From Candidatus Flexicrinis proximus (GTDB lineage Bacteria > Chloroflexota > Anaerolineae > Aggregatilineales > Phototrophicaceae), in the NCBI GenBank assembly GCA_016712885.1, contig JADJQF010000003.1, positions 62,001 through 126,000 on the forward strand: a stretch of 64,000 nucleotides of DNA. Direction: 5' to 3'. The notes beneath the pieces were generated by a model that worked only from the letters and a program-made list of their open reading frames with translations, ran no database searches and had not been told where the DNA came from. Shown here piece after piece: positions 8,391 through 16,560 of the stretch; the stretch's first letter is position 1, and the number at the start of each line of letters is the position of its first letter. A program made the translations under genes and the position numbers.

Positions 8391-8594
8391 CTAAAACACG
8401 ATCCGGTTCGTGGCAATCAGAACCAGAACGCCCAGAACCGTGACGAGCATGAACAGCAGGATCGACAGGATCATGCGTTCGAAAGCATTCATTCCCAACA
8501 GACCGCCGCGACGGCGTTTCTTGCCTTTTGCGTCGCTGGCGTCCAACGCTTCGTCAAGGTCGTTTGACGCGCTGCGGCGAAGATCGTCAACCAT
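8391..8594 (-). CDS. Small single-span membrane protein, 67 aa
   Basis: It has a charged, Asp/Arg-rich N-terminal half (about 1-30) with a basic cluster GKKRRRGG, then one hydrophobic span at about 41-63 (ILSILLFMLVTVLGVLVLIA), ending in a very short tail. The basic cluster before the span predicts a cytoplasmic N-terminus. A near-perfect ribosome site AGGAGGTGATTC directly precedes the ATG, which strongly supports translation. I do not recognise the family and the neighbours give no function. Confidence 0.75.
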   Translation of the reverse strand: MVDDLRRSASNDLDEALDASDAKGKKRRRGGLLGMNAFERMILSILLFMLVTVLGVLVLIATNRIVF

Positions 8595-8740
8595 GAATCA
8601 CCTCCTGACCTGTCACGATACTGTAACACATTCGGGGGCCACCTGACCATGTGCCTGTACGGTGCCGGCAATCCAGCGTAAAATGGGGGAACCGGGGATC
8701 GCAGTATCCCTCGCACGCAAACGCAACGAAAGAACCTCCC

Positions 8741-10621
8741 ATGCCAAACGTCCCGTTCTTACAGCGGGTGGACGCTGGACGTCCCATACTAGCCGATGGC
8801 GCGATGGCGACTTTGCTGCATCGGCGCGGCCTGCCGATGGCAACCTGTTTCGACGCCGTAAATCTTAGTGACCCCGCGCGTGTTTATGAAGTGCATCTCG
8901 CCTATCTTGAGGCGGGTGCCGACCTGATTGAGACCAACACGTTTGGCGCGAACCGCGTCAAACTTGAAGAACACGAACTGGCCGACAAAGTCGCCGAGAT
9001 CAATGCGGCAGCGGTGGCGATTGCCCGTCGCGCGGTGGCCGACAGCGGCCGCGACGCGTATGTTGCTGGCTCAGTCGGGCCGCTTGGGGTGCGCCTGCGT
9101 CCCTACGGACCAATCAGCAAAGAGGAGGCGCGCGACGCGTTCTTCGAGCAGATCGCGGCGTTGGCTGAAGCCGGCGCCGATGTCATCCTGATGGAGACCT
9201 TCGCCGACCATCTGGAACTGCTTGAGGCCTTGGCTGCCGCGCGTGCCGCGGCACCACTGCTCCCGGTGATTACCCAGGCGACTTTCGCCCAGGATGACCG
9301 GACTCTGACCGGTTTCGCGCCGGCCAAGGTCGCCTACGATCTATTCCGGGCAGGCGCGGACATTGTCGGCGTTAACTGTTCCGGTGGCCCCTCCCAGATC
9401 TTCAATATCCTTCAAGTGATGCGGGCGTCCGTACCGAACGCGCGGCTTTCGGCTATGCCGAACGCCGGATACCCGGAAGCTATCGGCGGGCGGGTGATGT
9501 ATCCCGCGTCTGCCGAGTACTTTGGCGATTACGCGCTTGACCTTCAGGCAATCGAAACGTGCATCATCGGCAAATGCTGCAGCAGTACACCCGATCACAT
9601 CGCCTCGATGCGCCATGCCATCGATGCCGCCGCTGAAGGCAAACGCAGCCTGCCGTCAATTGGCATCATAGAACTTATTAACGGTGAGCGTGAATCCTCG
9701 TCAGGCCCCGACGCGCCGACCGATCTATCGGAACGCTTTGCGGATGGGCGCTTCACGGTCACGGTCGAGATGCGGCCCCCGCGCAGCTTCAGCGTCGAAA
9801 AACTTCTGCGCAGCGCGCGACTTCTGCGTGATGCAGGCGCCCATATCCTGGACATCGCGGATACCCCTGCCGCCCAGATGCGCATGAGCCCTTATGCCGC
9901 CGCACATCTTGTACAAACTCAAGTGGGCGTGGAGACAGTGCTCCACTTCCCGACGCGCGGCCGAAACCTGGTGCGGATACAGGGCGATTTGCTGGCAGCG
10001 CACGCCATGGGCCTGCGCAACGTGTTCGTGACAATGGGCGATCCGGTCAAGATCGGCGATTACCCGGATGCTAACGATAGCTACGATATTGTTCCGAGCA
10101 AGCTGATTGCCCTGATCAAACACAACATGAATCACGGCGTGGATCAGGCCGGCAACAGCATTGGCGCGCCGGCAACGTTTACTGTCGGCTGTGCCTTGAA
10201 TATGGGCGCTGACGACCTCGACCATGAAATCAAAGTCCTTGGCAACAAACTGGAAGCTGGCGCGGATTTCGCGCTGGGTCAGGCGATCTTCGAGCCGGAG
10301 CGCATCGAGCGCTTCCTGCGCCGTTATGAGCAGATCACCGGCAAGACTTTCAACTTGCCGGTCCTGCTGGGTGTGATGCCGCTGTTCAGCCTCAAACACG
10401 CGTTGTTTATGCACAATGAGATACCGGGTATCACCATTCCCGACAGCATCATGAAGCGCATCGAGGACGCGGGCGAAGATGCCCCGGCGGAAGGTGTGCG
10501 GATTGCGCAGGAATTGATGCGAGCCACGGCTCCCTATGTGAACGGCGCGTATATTCTTCCCGCGTTCGGCCGCTACGATCTGGCCGCGGAAGTGGTTGCG
10601 TCGATGTCGGTTACGGCTTAA
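8741..10621 (+). CDS. Homocysteine S-methyltransferase / methylenetetrahydrofolate reductase fusion
   Basis: A 626-residue two-domain protein. Residues 1-300 are a homocysteine methyltransferase: DGAMAT (19-24), ETNTFGAN (64-71), and zinc ligands Cys213 (GVNCSGGP) and Cys279-Cys280 (GKCCSS). Residues about 320-626 are an MTHFR domain (FTVTVEMRPPRSFSVEKL; VTMGDPVK; GADFALGQAIFEPE). Such fusions couple reduction of methylene-THF to methyl-THF with methylation of homocysteine in methionine synthesis. The linker between domains is about 20 residues. ATG at 8741 (MPNVPFL) is preferred because the in-frame extension upstream to 8651 has no family similarity. No riboswitch was seen in the leader. 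xseA follows after 79 bases. Confidence 0.92.
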   Translation: MPNVPFLQRVDAGRPILADGAMATLLHRRGLPMATCFDAVNLSDPARVYEVHLAYLEAGADLIETNTFGANRVKLEEHELADKVAEINAAAVAIARRAVADSGRDAYVAGSVGPLGVRLRPYGPISKEEARDAFFEQIAALAEAGADVILMETFADHLELLEALAAARAAAPLLPVITQATFAQDDRTLTGFAPAKVAYDLFRAGADIVGVNCSGGPSQIFNILQVMRASVPNARLSAMPNAGYPEAIGGRVMYPASAEYFGDYALDLQAIETCIIGKCCSSTPDHIASMRHAIDAAAEGKRSLPSIGIIELINGERESSSGPDAPTDLSERFADGRFTVTVEMRPPRSFSVEKLLRSARLLRDAGAHILDIADTPAAQMRMSPYAAAHLVQTQVGVETVLHFPTRGRNLVRIQGDLLAAHAMGLRNVFVTMGDPVKIGDYPDANDSYDIVPSKLIALIKHNMNHGVDQAGNSIGAPATFTVGCALNMGADDLDHEIKVLGNKLEAGADFALGQAIFEPERIERFLRRYEQITGKTFNLPVLLGVMPLFSLKHALFMHNEIPGITIPDSIMKRIEDAGEDAPAEGVRIAQELMRATAPYVNGAYILPAFGRYDLAAEVVASMSVTA

Positions 10622-10700
10622 TCCGGCGCCGTGCGTCTCGTTTCGGCCGCACATACGGTATCATCTGAGTCGGTAGCCGGACTAACGATTTGCGGGTTGT

Positions 10701-11930
10701 ATGCCTGAAACCACGATAACTGTTTCCGCGCTGGTGATGCAGATCAAGACGGTCCTTGAGGGCAGTCTGCTGCTGCAGGGCGTCAGCGTGGAAGGCGAAG
10801 TATCCAACGTGACGCGCGCGGCGTCCGGCCACTGGTACTTCACGCTCAAGGACGCCGGGTCGCAAATCCGCTGCGTTATGTGGCGCGGGGTGGCAGAACG
10901 TCAGCCGGTGAACCCGGAAAACGGCGCTTCGCTGGTGGCGGTTGGTGACGTGACCGTCTATCCCCAGCGCGGCGAAATGCAGCTTCAGGTCACCGGCCTT
11001 CATGCGCTCGGCGTGGGCGATCTCTACGCGCGCCTCGAACTGCTACGGCTCAAACTGGCCGCAGACGGGCTCTTTGACGTGGAGCGCAAGCAGCCGCTTC
11101 CCGCGCTTCCATTCCGCATCGGCATCGTAACTTCCCCTGATGCCGCGGCTTTCCAGGATGTGCTCAACGTCCTGCGCCGACGCCATCCCTTAGCCGAAAT
11201 CATCCTCGCACCGACGCTGGTGCAGGGTGTCGATGCGCCGCCTCAGATCGTCCGCGCGCTCGAATCGCTCGATAACTCTGGTCAGATCGACGTGCTGATG
11301 ATTGTGCGCGGCGGCGGAAGCATCGAGGATCTGTGGGCGTTCAATGACGAACGCGTCGTGCGGGCGCTCGCGGCCTGCATAACGCCAACCATTGCTGGGG
11401 TCGGCCATGAGACCGACACGACTCTGGTGGACTACGCGGCTGACGTCCGCGCACCGACTCCGTCCGCAGCGGCGGAACTCGTGAGCACCAATGCGGCGCT
11501 GCTGCCGCAGTTCATTGCGACTTACCGCGGCGCTCTCGACTCGCTCCTTGCGGACCGGATCGCTTCGCAACGGGTGCAGATCGACGACGCACTGCGACAA
11601 CTGATTTACGCGTCGCCGCTGCGCAAGGTCGATAGCGCGCGTCAGATGGTCGATACGCTGTCTGAACGGATGACTTCGCGCCTGACACTGCGCTTGAGCG
11701 TCGCGCGTGAGCGTACGATTGCACTGGTGGGTAATCTGGAAGCCGCCAGCCCGCTGGCGCTGCTCAAACGCGGCTACGCGCTTGTTCGGCGGGCGGATGG
11801 CTCGACGGTGCGCGCGGTAGGCCAGGTGAGCGACGGCGAACTGCTTTCTGTACAGGTACATGACGGCGCATTTGATGTCCGCGCCGAACTGGAGAAGAAG
11901 AATGGACAACCTCGACTCGCTGGATTTTGA
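10701..11930 (+). CDS. xseA: Exodeoxyribonuclease VII large subunit
   Basis: Catalytic subunit of exonuclease VII, which degrades single-stranded DNA from both ends to short oligonucleotides. The 409-residue length is normal. The N-terminal OB-fold reads VEGEVSNVTRAASGHWYFTLKD (about 30-51), and the catalytic domain has GIVTSPDAAAFQDV, RGGGSIEDLWAFNDE and GVGHETDTTLVDYAAD, all classic XseA signatures. The 3' end overlaps xseB by 29 bases, indicating translational coupling of the two subunits. Confidence 0.96.
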   Translation: MPETTITVSALVMQIKTVLEGSLLLQGVSVEGEVSNVTRAASGHWYFTLKDAGSQIRCVMWRGVAERQPVNPENGASLVAVGDVTVYPQRGEMQLQVTGLHALGVGDLYARLELLRLKLAADGLFDVERKQPLPALPFRIGIVTSPDAAAFQDVLNVLRRRHPLAEIILAPTLVQGVDAPPQIVRALESLDNSGQIDVLMIVRGGGSIEDLWAFNDERVVRALAACITPTIAGVGHETDTTLVDYAADVRAPTPSAAAELVSTNAALLPQFIATYRGALDSLLADRIASQRVQIDDALRQLIYASPLRKVDSARQMVDTLSERMTSRLTLRLSVARERTIALVGNLEAASPLALLKRGYALVRRADGSTVRAVGQVSDGELLSVQVHDGAFDVRAELEKKNGQPRLAGF

Positions 11931-12093
11931 ACAGGCCTTCACCCAGCTTCAGGATACCGTACGCCGCCTCGAAGCTGGCGATCTGCCGCTGGAAGAATCG
12001 GTCTCCCTGTACGAGACGGGCCGCGCGCTGGCGGAACGCTGCCAAAAGCTGCTTGACGGCGCCGAACTCCGGGTTCGCAAGTTGGACGAATGA
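11902..12093 (+). CDS. xseB: Exodeoxyribonuclease VII small subunit
   Basis: A 63-residue helical small subunit that binds XseA. The typical pattern LDFEQAFTQLQDTVRRLEAGDLPLEESVSLYE is present in order, followed by GRALAERCQKLLDGAE. The ATG at 11902 (MDNLDSLDF) is chosen over the in-frame ATG at 11860 because it gives the usual family length and is preceded by GGAGAAGAAG. The overlap with xseA supports a two-gene operon. Confidence 0.94.
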   Translation: MDNLDSLDFEQAFTQLQDTVRRLEAGDLPLEESVSLYETGRALAERCQKLLDGAELRVRKLDE

Positions 12094-12125
12094 CAGGTGG
12101 ACTGCAACGTGGGTGGGCTTGGACT

Positions 12126-12154
12126 TTGACCTTTAGGCATCCATGCGACACAAT
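12126..12154 (+). promoter_or_regulatory. Sigma-70-type promoter upstream of the M14 peptidase
   Basis: TTGACC (12126-12131), 17 bases, then CACAAT (12149-12154). It lies 42 bases before the chosen start codon at 12196. Confidence 0.4.
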
Positions 12155-12195
12155 CACCCCGTTTGAATTTTTCTGAATGGAAAGGTGAGCGATCA

Positions 12196-13887
12196 ATGCC
12201 GGCGATTGAGTTCAATCGTTATTACAAATACGAAGAAATGACCGCACTTCTCGAAGCGTATGCTGCCGAAACTCCGGACCTGGTGACTCTCGAGTCGATG
12301 GGGAAGAGCTACGAGGGCCGGGAAATCTGGGTACTGACCCTCACCAACAAGGCCACCGGGCCCCATAGTGAGAAACCCGCGCTCTGGATTGACGGAAACA
12401 TCCACGCGAGCGAGCTTTCCCCCTCGACGGCCTGTCTTTACTATTTGAATCAACTGGTTATGCAGTATGGACAGGACGACGAAATCACCCGGTTGCTCGA
12501 TACGCGCGCCGTGTATCTTTGCCCGCGCCTGAACCCGGATGGCGCTGAATGGGCGATGGAAAGCCCGCCGCGCATTCGCCGCAGCAGCACGCGCCCGTAT
12601 CCGTATGACGAAACACCGCTTCCGGGCCTGGAAGAAGCGGATATCGACGGGGATGGACGCATCCTGTACATGCGGATTAAGGATCCCAACGGTGGGTGGA
12701 AGTCCCATCCTGACGAACCTCGTCTGCTGGTCAAGCGCGGCGGGACCGAAGTTGGCGGAACCTACTACCGGGTTATGGTTGAAGGAAAATTCAACGCGCC
12801 CTTCGACGGCGTTACCATCACCGAGCAGGCCATCAAGGAGAACCTTGATCTCAATCGAAATTACCCGGCGGAGTGGCGACCGGAAGGCGAACAATACGGG
12901 GCGGGGCCATACCCCGCCAGCGAACCCGAAATCCGCGCCCAAGTCCAGTTCATCGTCGATCATCCGAATATCACCGGCGCGATCCAGTTTCATACCTATT
13001 CCGGCGTTTTGCTCCGCCCGTACGGTACGCATGCCGATGACTTCTTTCCCGTTCAGGACCTCCGCGTATTCAAGGAAATCGGCAAGGTCGGTACTGAAAT
13101 CACTGGTTATCCAAATGTCAGCGTTTTCCACGACTTCAAGTACGACCCGAAAGAAGTGATCACGGGCGTGTTCGATGACTGGATGTACGACCACCTCGGC
13201 GTGTACGCATGGACCGTCGAGATCTGGTCGCCCCAGCGTCAGGCCGGCATCGAGGAGTACAAGTTCATCGAGTGGTATGCGGATCATCCCTTCGAGCATG
13301 ACTTGAAAATGCTCAAGTGGAGCGACGAAGCCCTGCACGGCAAGGGATACGTCGACTGGTATGAGTTCGACCATCCGACGCTCGGCAAAGTCGAATTGGG
13401 CGGTTGGGATTACCTGTACGCGTTTCGCAATCCACCGCCGCATCTGCTTGAAAAGGAAGTTGCGCTGTTCCCCAAATGGTTGACCTATCACACGCTGATT
13501 TCGCCTAAGCTGGAACTGCACAGCGTCCATGTCGAGAATCTTGGCGGCGGCGCATACTTCATACGATTGGGCGTGATGAACACCGGCTATCTGCCGACCT
13601 ATGTGTCCAGGAAAGCGCTTGAGAAGAAAGCGGTACGCGGCGTCGTCTGTGAAATCGAACTGCCTGAACGTGCGGAGCTGCGCTCTGGTCTTGCGCGCAT
13701 GGATATCGGCCAGATTGAAGGCTGGGCGCACTATCCCGCTGCGCTGACGACTTGGGGCACGCCCAATCCCACCGATGACCGCGCCAAAGTCGAATACGTG
13801 GTTTATGCGCCAGCCGGCGGCAGCGTGAAAATCACCGCCAGGCACCAGCGCGCCGGCGTCGTGCGGCTCGAAATTCCGCTGGCTTAA
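12196..13887 (+). CDS. M14 family zinc carboxypeptidase
   Basis: A 563-residue metallopeptidase. Zinc ligands His70 and Glu73 are in GNIHASE and the third ligand His266 in QFHTYSG; the catalytic general base is probably Glu342 in WTVEIW. DLNRNYP (218-224) is the substrate-binding Asn-Arg motif of the family. The peptidase domain covers about 1-400; the remainder looks like a beta-rich accessory domain. No signal peptide is visible, so it may act in the cytoplasm. ATG at 12196 is preferred to 12163 because AAAGGTGAG precedes it. The next gene begins 3 bases after the stop, so the two are likely co-translated. Confidence 0.88.
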   Translation: MPAIEFNRYYKYEEMTALLEAYAAETPDLVTLESMGKSYEGREIWVLTLTNKATGPHSEKPALWIDGNIHASELSPSTACLYYLNQLVMQYGQDDEITRLLDTRAVYLCPRLNPDGAEWAMESPPRIRRSSTRPYPYDETPLPGLEEADIDGDGRILYMRIKDPNGGWKSHPDEPRLLVKRGGTEVGGTYYRVMVEGKFNAPFDGVTITEQAIKENLDLNRNYPAEWRPEGEQYGAGPYPASEPEIRAQVQFIVDHPNITGAIQFHTYSGVLLRPYGTHADDFFPVQDLRVFKEIGKVGTEITGYPNVSVFHDFKYDPKEVITGVFDDWMYDHLGVYAWTVEIWSPQRQAGIEEYKFIEWYADHPFEHDLKMLKWSDEALHGKGYVDWYEFDHPTLGKVELGGWDYLYAFRNPPPHLLEKEVALFPKWLTYHTLISPKLELHSVHVENLGGGAYFIRLGVMNTGYLPTYVSRKALEKKAVRGVVCEIELPERAELRSGLARMDIGQIEGWAHYPAALTTWGTPNPTDDRAKVEYVVYAPAGGSVKITARHQRAGVVRLEIPLA

Positions 13888-13890
13888 CTC

Positions 13891-15060
13891 ATGATCCCAA
13901 TCGACTTCCCCGGCCAGATCCGTACCGATGAGTCGAACCCGTTCGCCAACCACACGATGCGGGTTCGCGTGCCGGACATCATTCAGCAAACGCTCGACGT
14001 AAATCCGGCTCTCCCCATGGAGAGCCGGTCTGCATTGGCCGCGCTGAAGATCGAAGTGGCGACCGGTGCGGCAATCCAACCGCTCGTCCGGGCTGCCAGT
14101 GAGGAAGAACGGGCCTGGCAGGCCGCTTACGCGCGCCGGGCAGGGGAAACCTGGCACAGTACCGACTGGTTCTTCGCGGAAACGTTTGTCTACCGCCGCA
14201 TCATCGAAGCGGTGGACTACTTTTCTACGCGTACTGACCCGTTTCTTCCGATCAAGCGGCATGACTACTCGAGCACACAGCACCAATCACTTTTTGATGC
14301 GGCTCTGGCCGTAGCGGGGAAGCGCGATGAACGGCTCCACAGCCTGATCGCGAAAGACCTATGGGGAAACCGCGTCGATCTGAGTTATGCTGAGAGCCGT
14401 ACCCACGGCATGGCTACCGCGGACGACGATTTACTGGTAGATGACCGATCTGCGATCCTGCGCCGCCTCAAAGACCGGACGGGAACTGTCCATGTGATTG
14501 CCGACAATGCCGGAACTGAGCTGACCCTCGACCTGGTCTTGATCGACGCCCTTCTGAGTGATGGCTGGGCGGATCAGGTCATCCTTCACGTGAAATTCCA
14601 CCCGACCTTTGTCAGCGACGCGATTGCGGACGACGTGGCGTGGTTCCTGGATGCGTGTATGCAGGGGGCGTTCGGGGATGCGGCGCGGGCGCATGGGCTT
14701 CGATTGAAGTCCCACCTCGACAGCGGCCGGCTGAGTCTGACGCTCGACGCCTACTGGAACAGTCCTGATCTCTGGTGGCAGATGCCCGCGCACTTGCTAG
14801 CACCCCTGCGGGCCGCCTCGCTGGTGTTTGTGAAGGGCGATGCCAATTACAGACGAGTGGTTGGCGATGCGCTCTGGCCGGCAGACACGCCTTTTGAGCA
14901 GGTCGTCGCGAATGTCGGGATATCCGTGGCGTGTATTCGCACGTCGAAAAGCGATCCGGTCGTCGGGCTGCCCGCAGGTTTGTCCGATGTGCTGCAGTCC
15001 CTCGAACCCCGCTGGCGCTGGAGCGGCAGACGTGGCCTGATTCAAGCGTTTCTGCCCTGA
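13891..15060 (+). CDS. DUF89 / ARMT1-like metal-dependent phosphatase family protein
   Basis: A 389-residue protein resembling the DUF89 damage-control phosphatases (human ARMT1-like), which dephosphorylate reactive sugar- or cofactor-phosphates with Mn or Ni. The family signatures are a DN pair at Asp205-Asn206 in IADNAGTEL, the following LDLVLIDALL, and the late motif KGDANYRR (about 315-322). The exact metabolite is unknown. It is packed directly behind the M14 peptidase. The bases from the stop to 15259 hold no gene; they contain the likely promoter of the oxidase cluster. Confidence 0.75.
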   Translation: MIPIDFPGQIRTDESNPFANHTMRVRVPDIIQQTLDVNPALPMESRSALAALKIEVATGAAIQPLVRAASEEERAWQAAYARRAGETWHSTDWFFAETFVYRRIIEAVDYFSTRTDPFLPIKRHDYSSTQHQSLFDAALAVAGKRDERLHSLIAKDLWGNRVDLSYAESRTHGMATADDDLLVDDRSAILRRLKDRTGTVHVIADNAGTELTLDLVLIDALLSDGWADQVILHVKFHPTFVSDAIADDVAWFLDACMQGAFGDAARAHGLRLKSHLDSGRLSLTLDAYWNSPDLWWQMPAHLLAPLRAASLVFVKGDANYRRVVGDALWPADTPFEQVVANVGISVACIRTSKSDPVVGLPAGLSDVLQSLEPRWRWSGRRGLIQAFLP

Positions 15061-15169
15061 CCAAAATGGCCTTGGGACTGCTCCATTGCGATCGACATTG
15101 TTGTGGGAATGCGGTGATTCGCGCGGTACAATTTTCGGGCATTCAAACTAGGGATTAACCTCCCGTAGC

Positions 15170-15197
15170 TTGTTTTTGCGGGTCGGTTGTGTAAAAT
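15170..15197 (+). promoter_or_regulatory. Probable promoter of the cytochrome oxidase cluster
   Basis: TTGTTT (15170-15175), 16 bases, TAAAAT (15192-15197), 63 bases before the subunit II start. The -35 box is only moderate, so expression may depend on an activator. Confidence 0.4.
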
Positions 15198-15259
15198 GGT
15201 ACAAAGTTAGTCACCCGCTTTTTGCACAACTGAATATCGGAGTAAGGCGGTAGCGCAGT

Positions 15260-16468
15260 ATGAACTTGAGCATAGGACGCGCCAAGCTTGGCGGCTCCAC
15301 TTTGATGTGGATTATCATCAGCGGGGCAGCCATCATCTTAGGCGGCTTCCTGATCAGTGGGCTGACTCCGGCGATCATGCCTGAACAAGCCTCAGGCGAG
15401 GCGGAACAGGTCGACACACTCTTCCGCGTGCTGCTGTTCCTGGGCGGAATCGTGTTTCTGCTCGTGCAGGGCCTGTTGGTCGTGACCATCGTGAAGTTCC
15501 GGCGCAAACCGGGTGACGAAGGTGACGGCGCGCATTTCAGCGGAAACGCGACGCTCGAAATCATCTGGACTGCCATCCCGGCCGCGGTCGTTATCTTCCT
15601 TTCCCTTTACAGCTACTCGGTGTTCGTGGCCATTCGCGAGCCAAAGTCGGATGAAATTGTCATCCAGACCCTCGGTCAACGATTTGTCTGGCAGTTCACC
15701 TATGAAGACCCCCTGAAGCGCATTCCAGAAGACAAGCCGCAGACCTTTAACGACTCGGTGCTGCATACCTATGTGGGGCGCCCGGTCCTGCTCGAAATGC
15801 AGACCGCCGACGTCAATCACGCCTTCTGGGTTCCGACCATGCGTATCAAGCAGGACCTGCTGGCCGGCCGCACAACCGATGTCCGCTTCACGCCGACCAA
15901 GGCGGGGCGTTACCGGATTGTCTGCACCGAGCTGTGCGGCAGCGGACATGGCTCCATGTACAGCTATATCCAGGTGTATGCGACCGAACAGGAATGGATG
16001 GAGCGCTTTGTCGACATTCGAGTGGAGCGTATCCTGAATCCCCCGACAGATCCTGTTTCAGTTGGACAGATCATCCTTCAGGGGCAGGGCGAACGCAGCT
16101 ATCCATGCGCAGGCTGCCACGTGAACGACTCCTTGGGTTGGCTTGGCGTCACCGGTCCGACGCTCAACGGTATTGGCGACACCGCAGTGCGCCGCGCAAC
16201 CTCAACCGGTCTAGGCGCACCCGAAGCCTACATCGCGAATTCGATCCGTCACCCGAACTTCTACCCTGTGCCGGGATATCAGGTCAACGTGATGCCGCAG
16301 TTTGGCGCCGACGAAACCCGGACAGACTTTGAAGGCGCGTACTACATGTATATGCCAAATGAAGACCTGGTCAGTATCGTCGCTTATCTGTGCACGCAGT
16401 CAGCCAACGGCGAGTCGGCCTGCGGGGACATCGAAGCGATCACGGCGGCGGTCACGGCGCAGCAGTAA
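15260..16468 (+). CDS. ctaC: Cytochrome c oxidase subunit II with fused cytochrome c (caa3 type)
   Basis: A 402-residue subunit that accepts electrons from cytochrome c. Three hydrophobic segments occur at about 15-36, 55-77 and 100-120; the first may be a signal or a true span. The cupredoxin domain carries the binuclear CuA site: a His in VNHAFW, then CTELCGSGHGSM supplying two Cys, Glu, His and Met. After it a cytochrome c domain begins at about residue 265 with the heme site CAGCH and a likely Met ligand in VMPQFG. The fused cytochrome is the mark of caa3 oxidases. It opens a cluster running to at least 21148. Confidence 0.95.
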   Translation: MNLSIGRAKLGGSTLMWIIISGAAIILGGFLISGLTPAIMPEQASGEAEQVDTLFRVLLFLGGIVFLLVQGLLVVTIVKFRRKPGDEGDGAHFSGNATLEIIWTAIPAAVVIFLSLYSYSVFVAIREPKSDEIVIQTLGQRFVWQFTYEDPLKRIPEDKPQTFNDSVLHTYVGRPVLLEMQTADVNHAFWVPTMRIKQDLLAGRTTDVRFTPTKAGRYRIVCTELCGSGHGSMYSYIQVYATEQEWMERFVDIRVERILNPPTDPVSVGQIILQGQGERSYPCAGCHVNDSLGWLGVTGPTLNGIGDTAVRRATSTGLGAPEAYIANSIRHPNFYPVPGYQVNVMPQFGADETRTDFEGAYYMYMPNEDLVSIVAYLCTQSANGESACGDIEAITAAVTAQQ

Positions 16469-16500
16469 GCGGATCGTGACCATTCATTCACACCTTATCT

Positions 16501-16522
16501 GGGGCAGTGCTTGGCCTGCCCC
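16501..16522 (+). other. Hairpin between subunit II and subunit I genes
   Basis: GGGGCAG (16501-16507) pairs with CTGCCCC (16516-16522). There is no T-run, so I read it as an RNA-stabilising or processing hairpin that may set the ratio of the two messages, not as a full terminator. Confidence 0.45.
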
Positions 16523-16560
16523 GTCACATGCAAGCTGCTTTTAGATAGAGGAAGGGTCGT

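Noticed and set aside
8595..8740. Possible riboswitch before the methionine-synthesis fusion gene
   Set aside because: I looked for SAM and cobalamin riboswitch conserved elements and found none.
9725..10654. A 309-codon minus-strand frame
   Set aside because: Antisense to the MTHFR domain of the fusion gene.
12193..14286. A 697-codon open frame on the minus strand
   Set aside because: It lies antisense to the M14 peptidase gene, whose motifs are clear. The open frame follows from the codon bias of the real gene.
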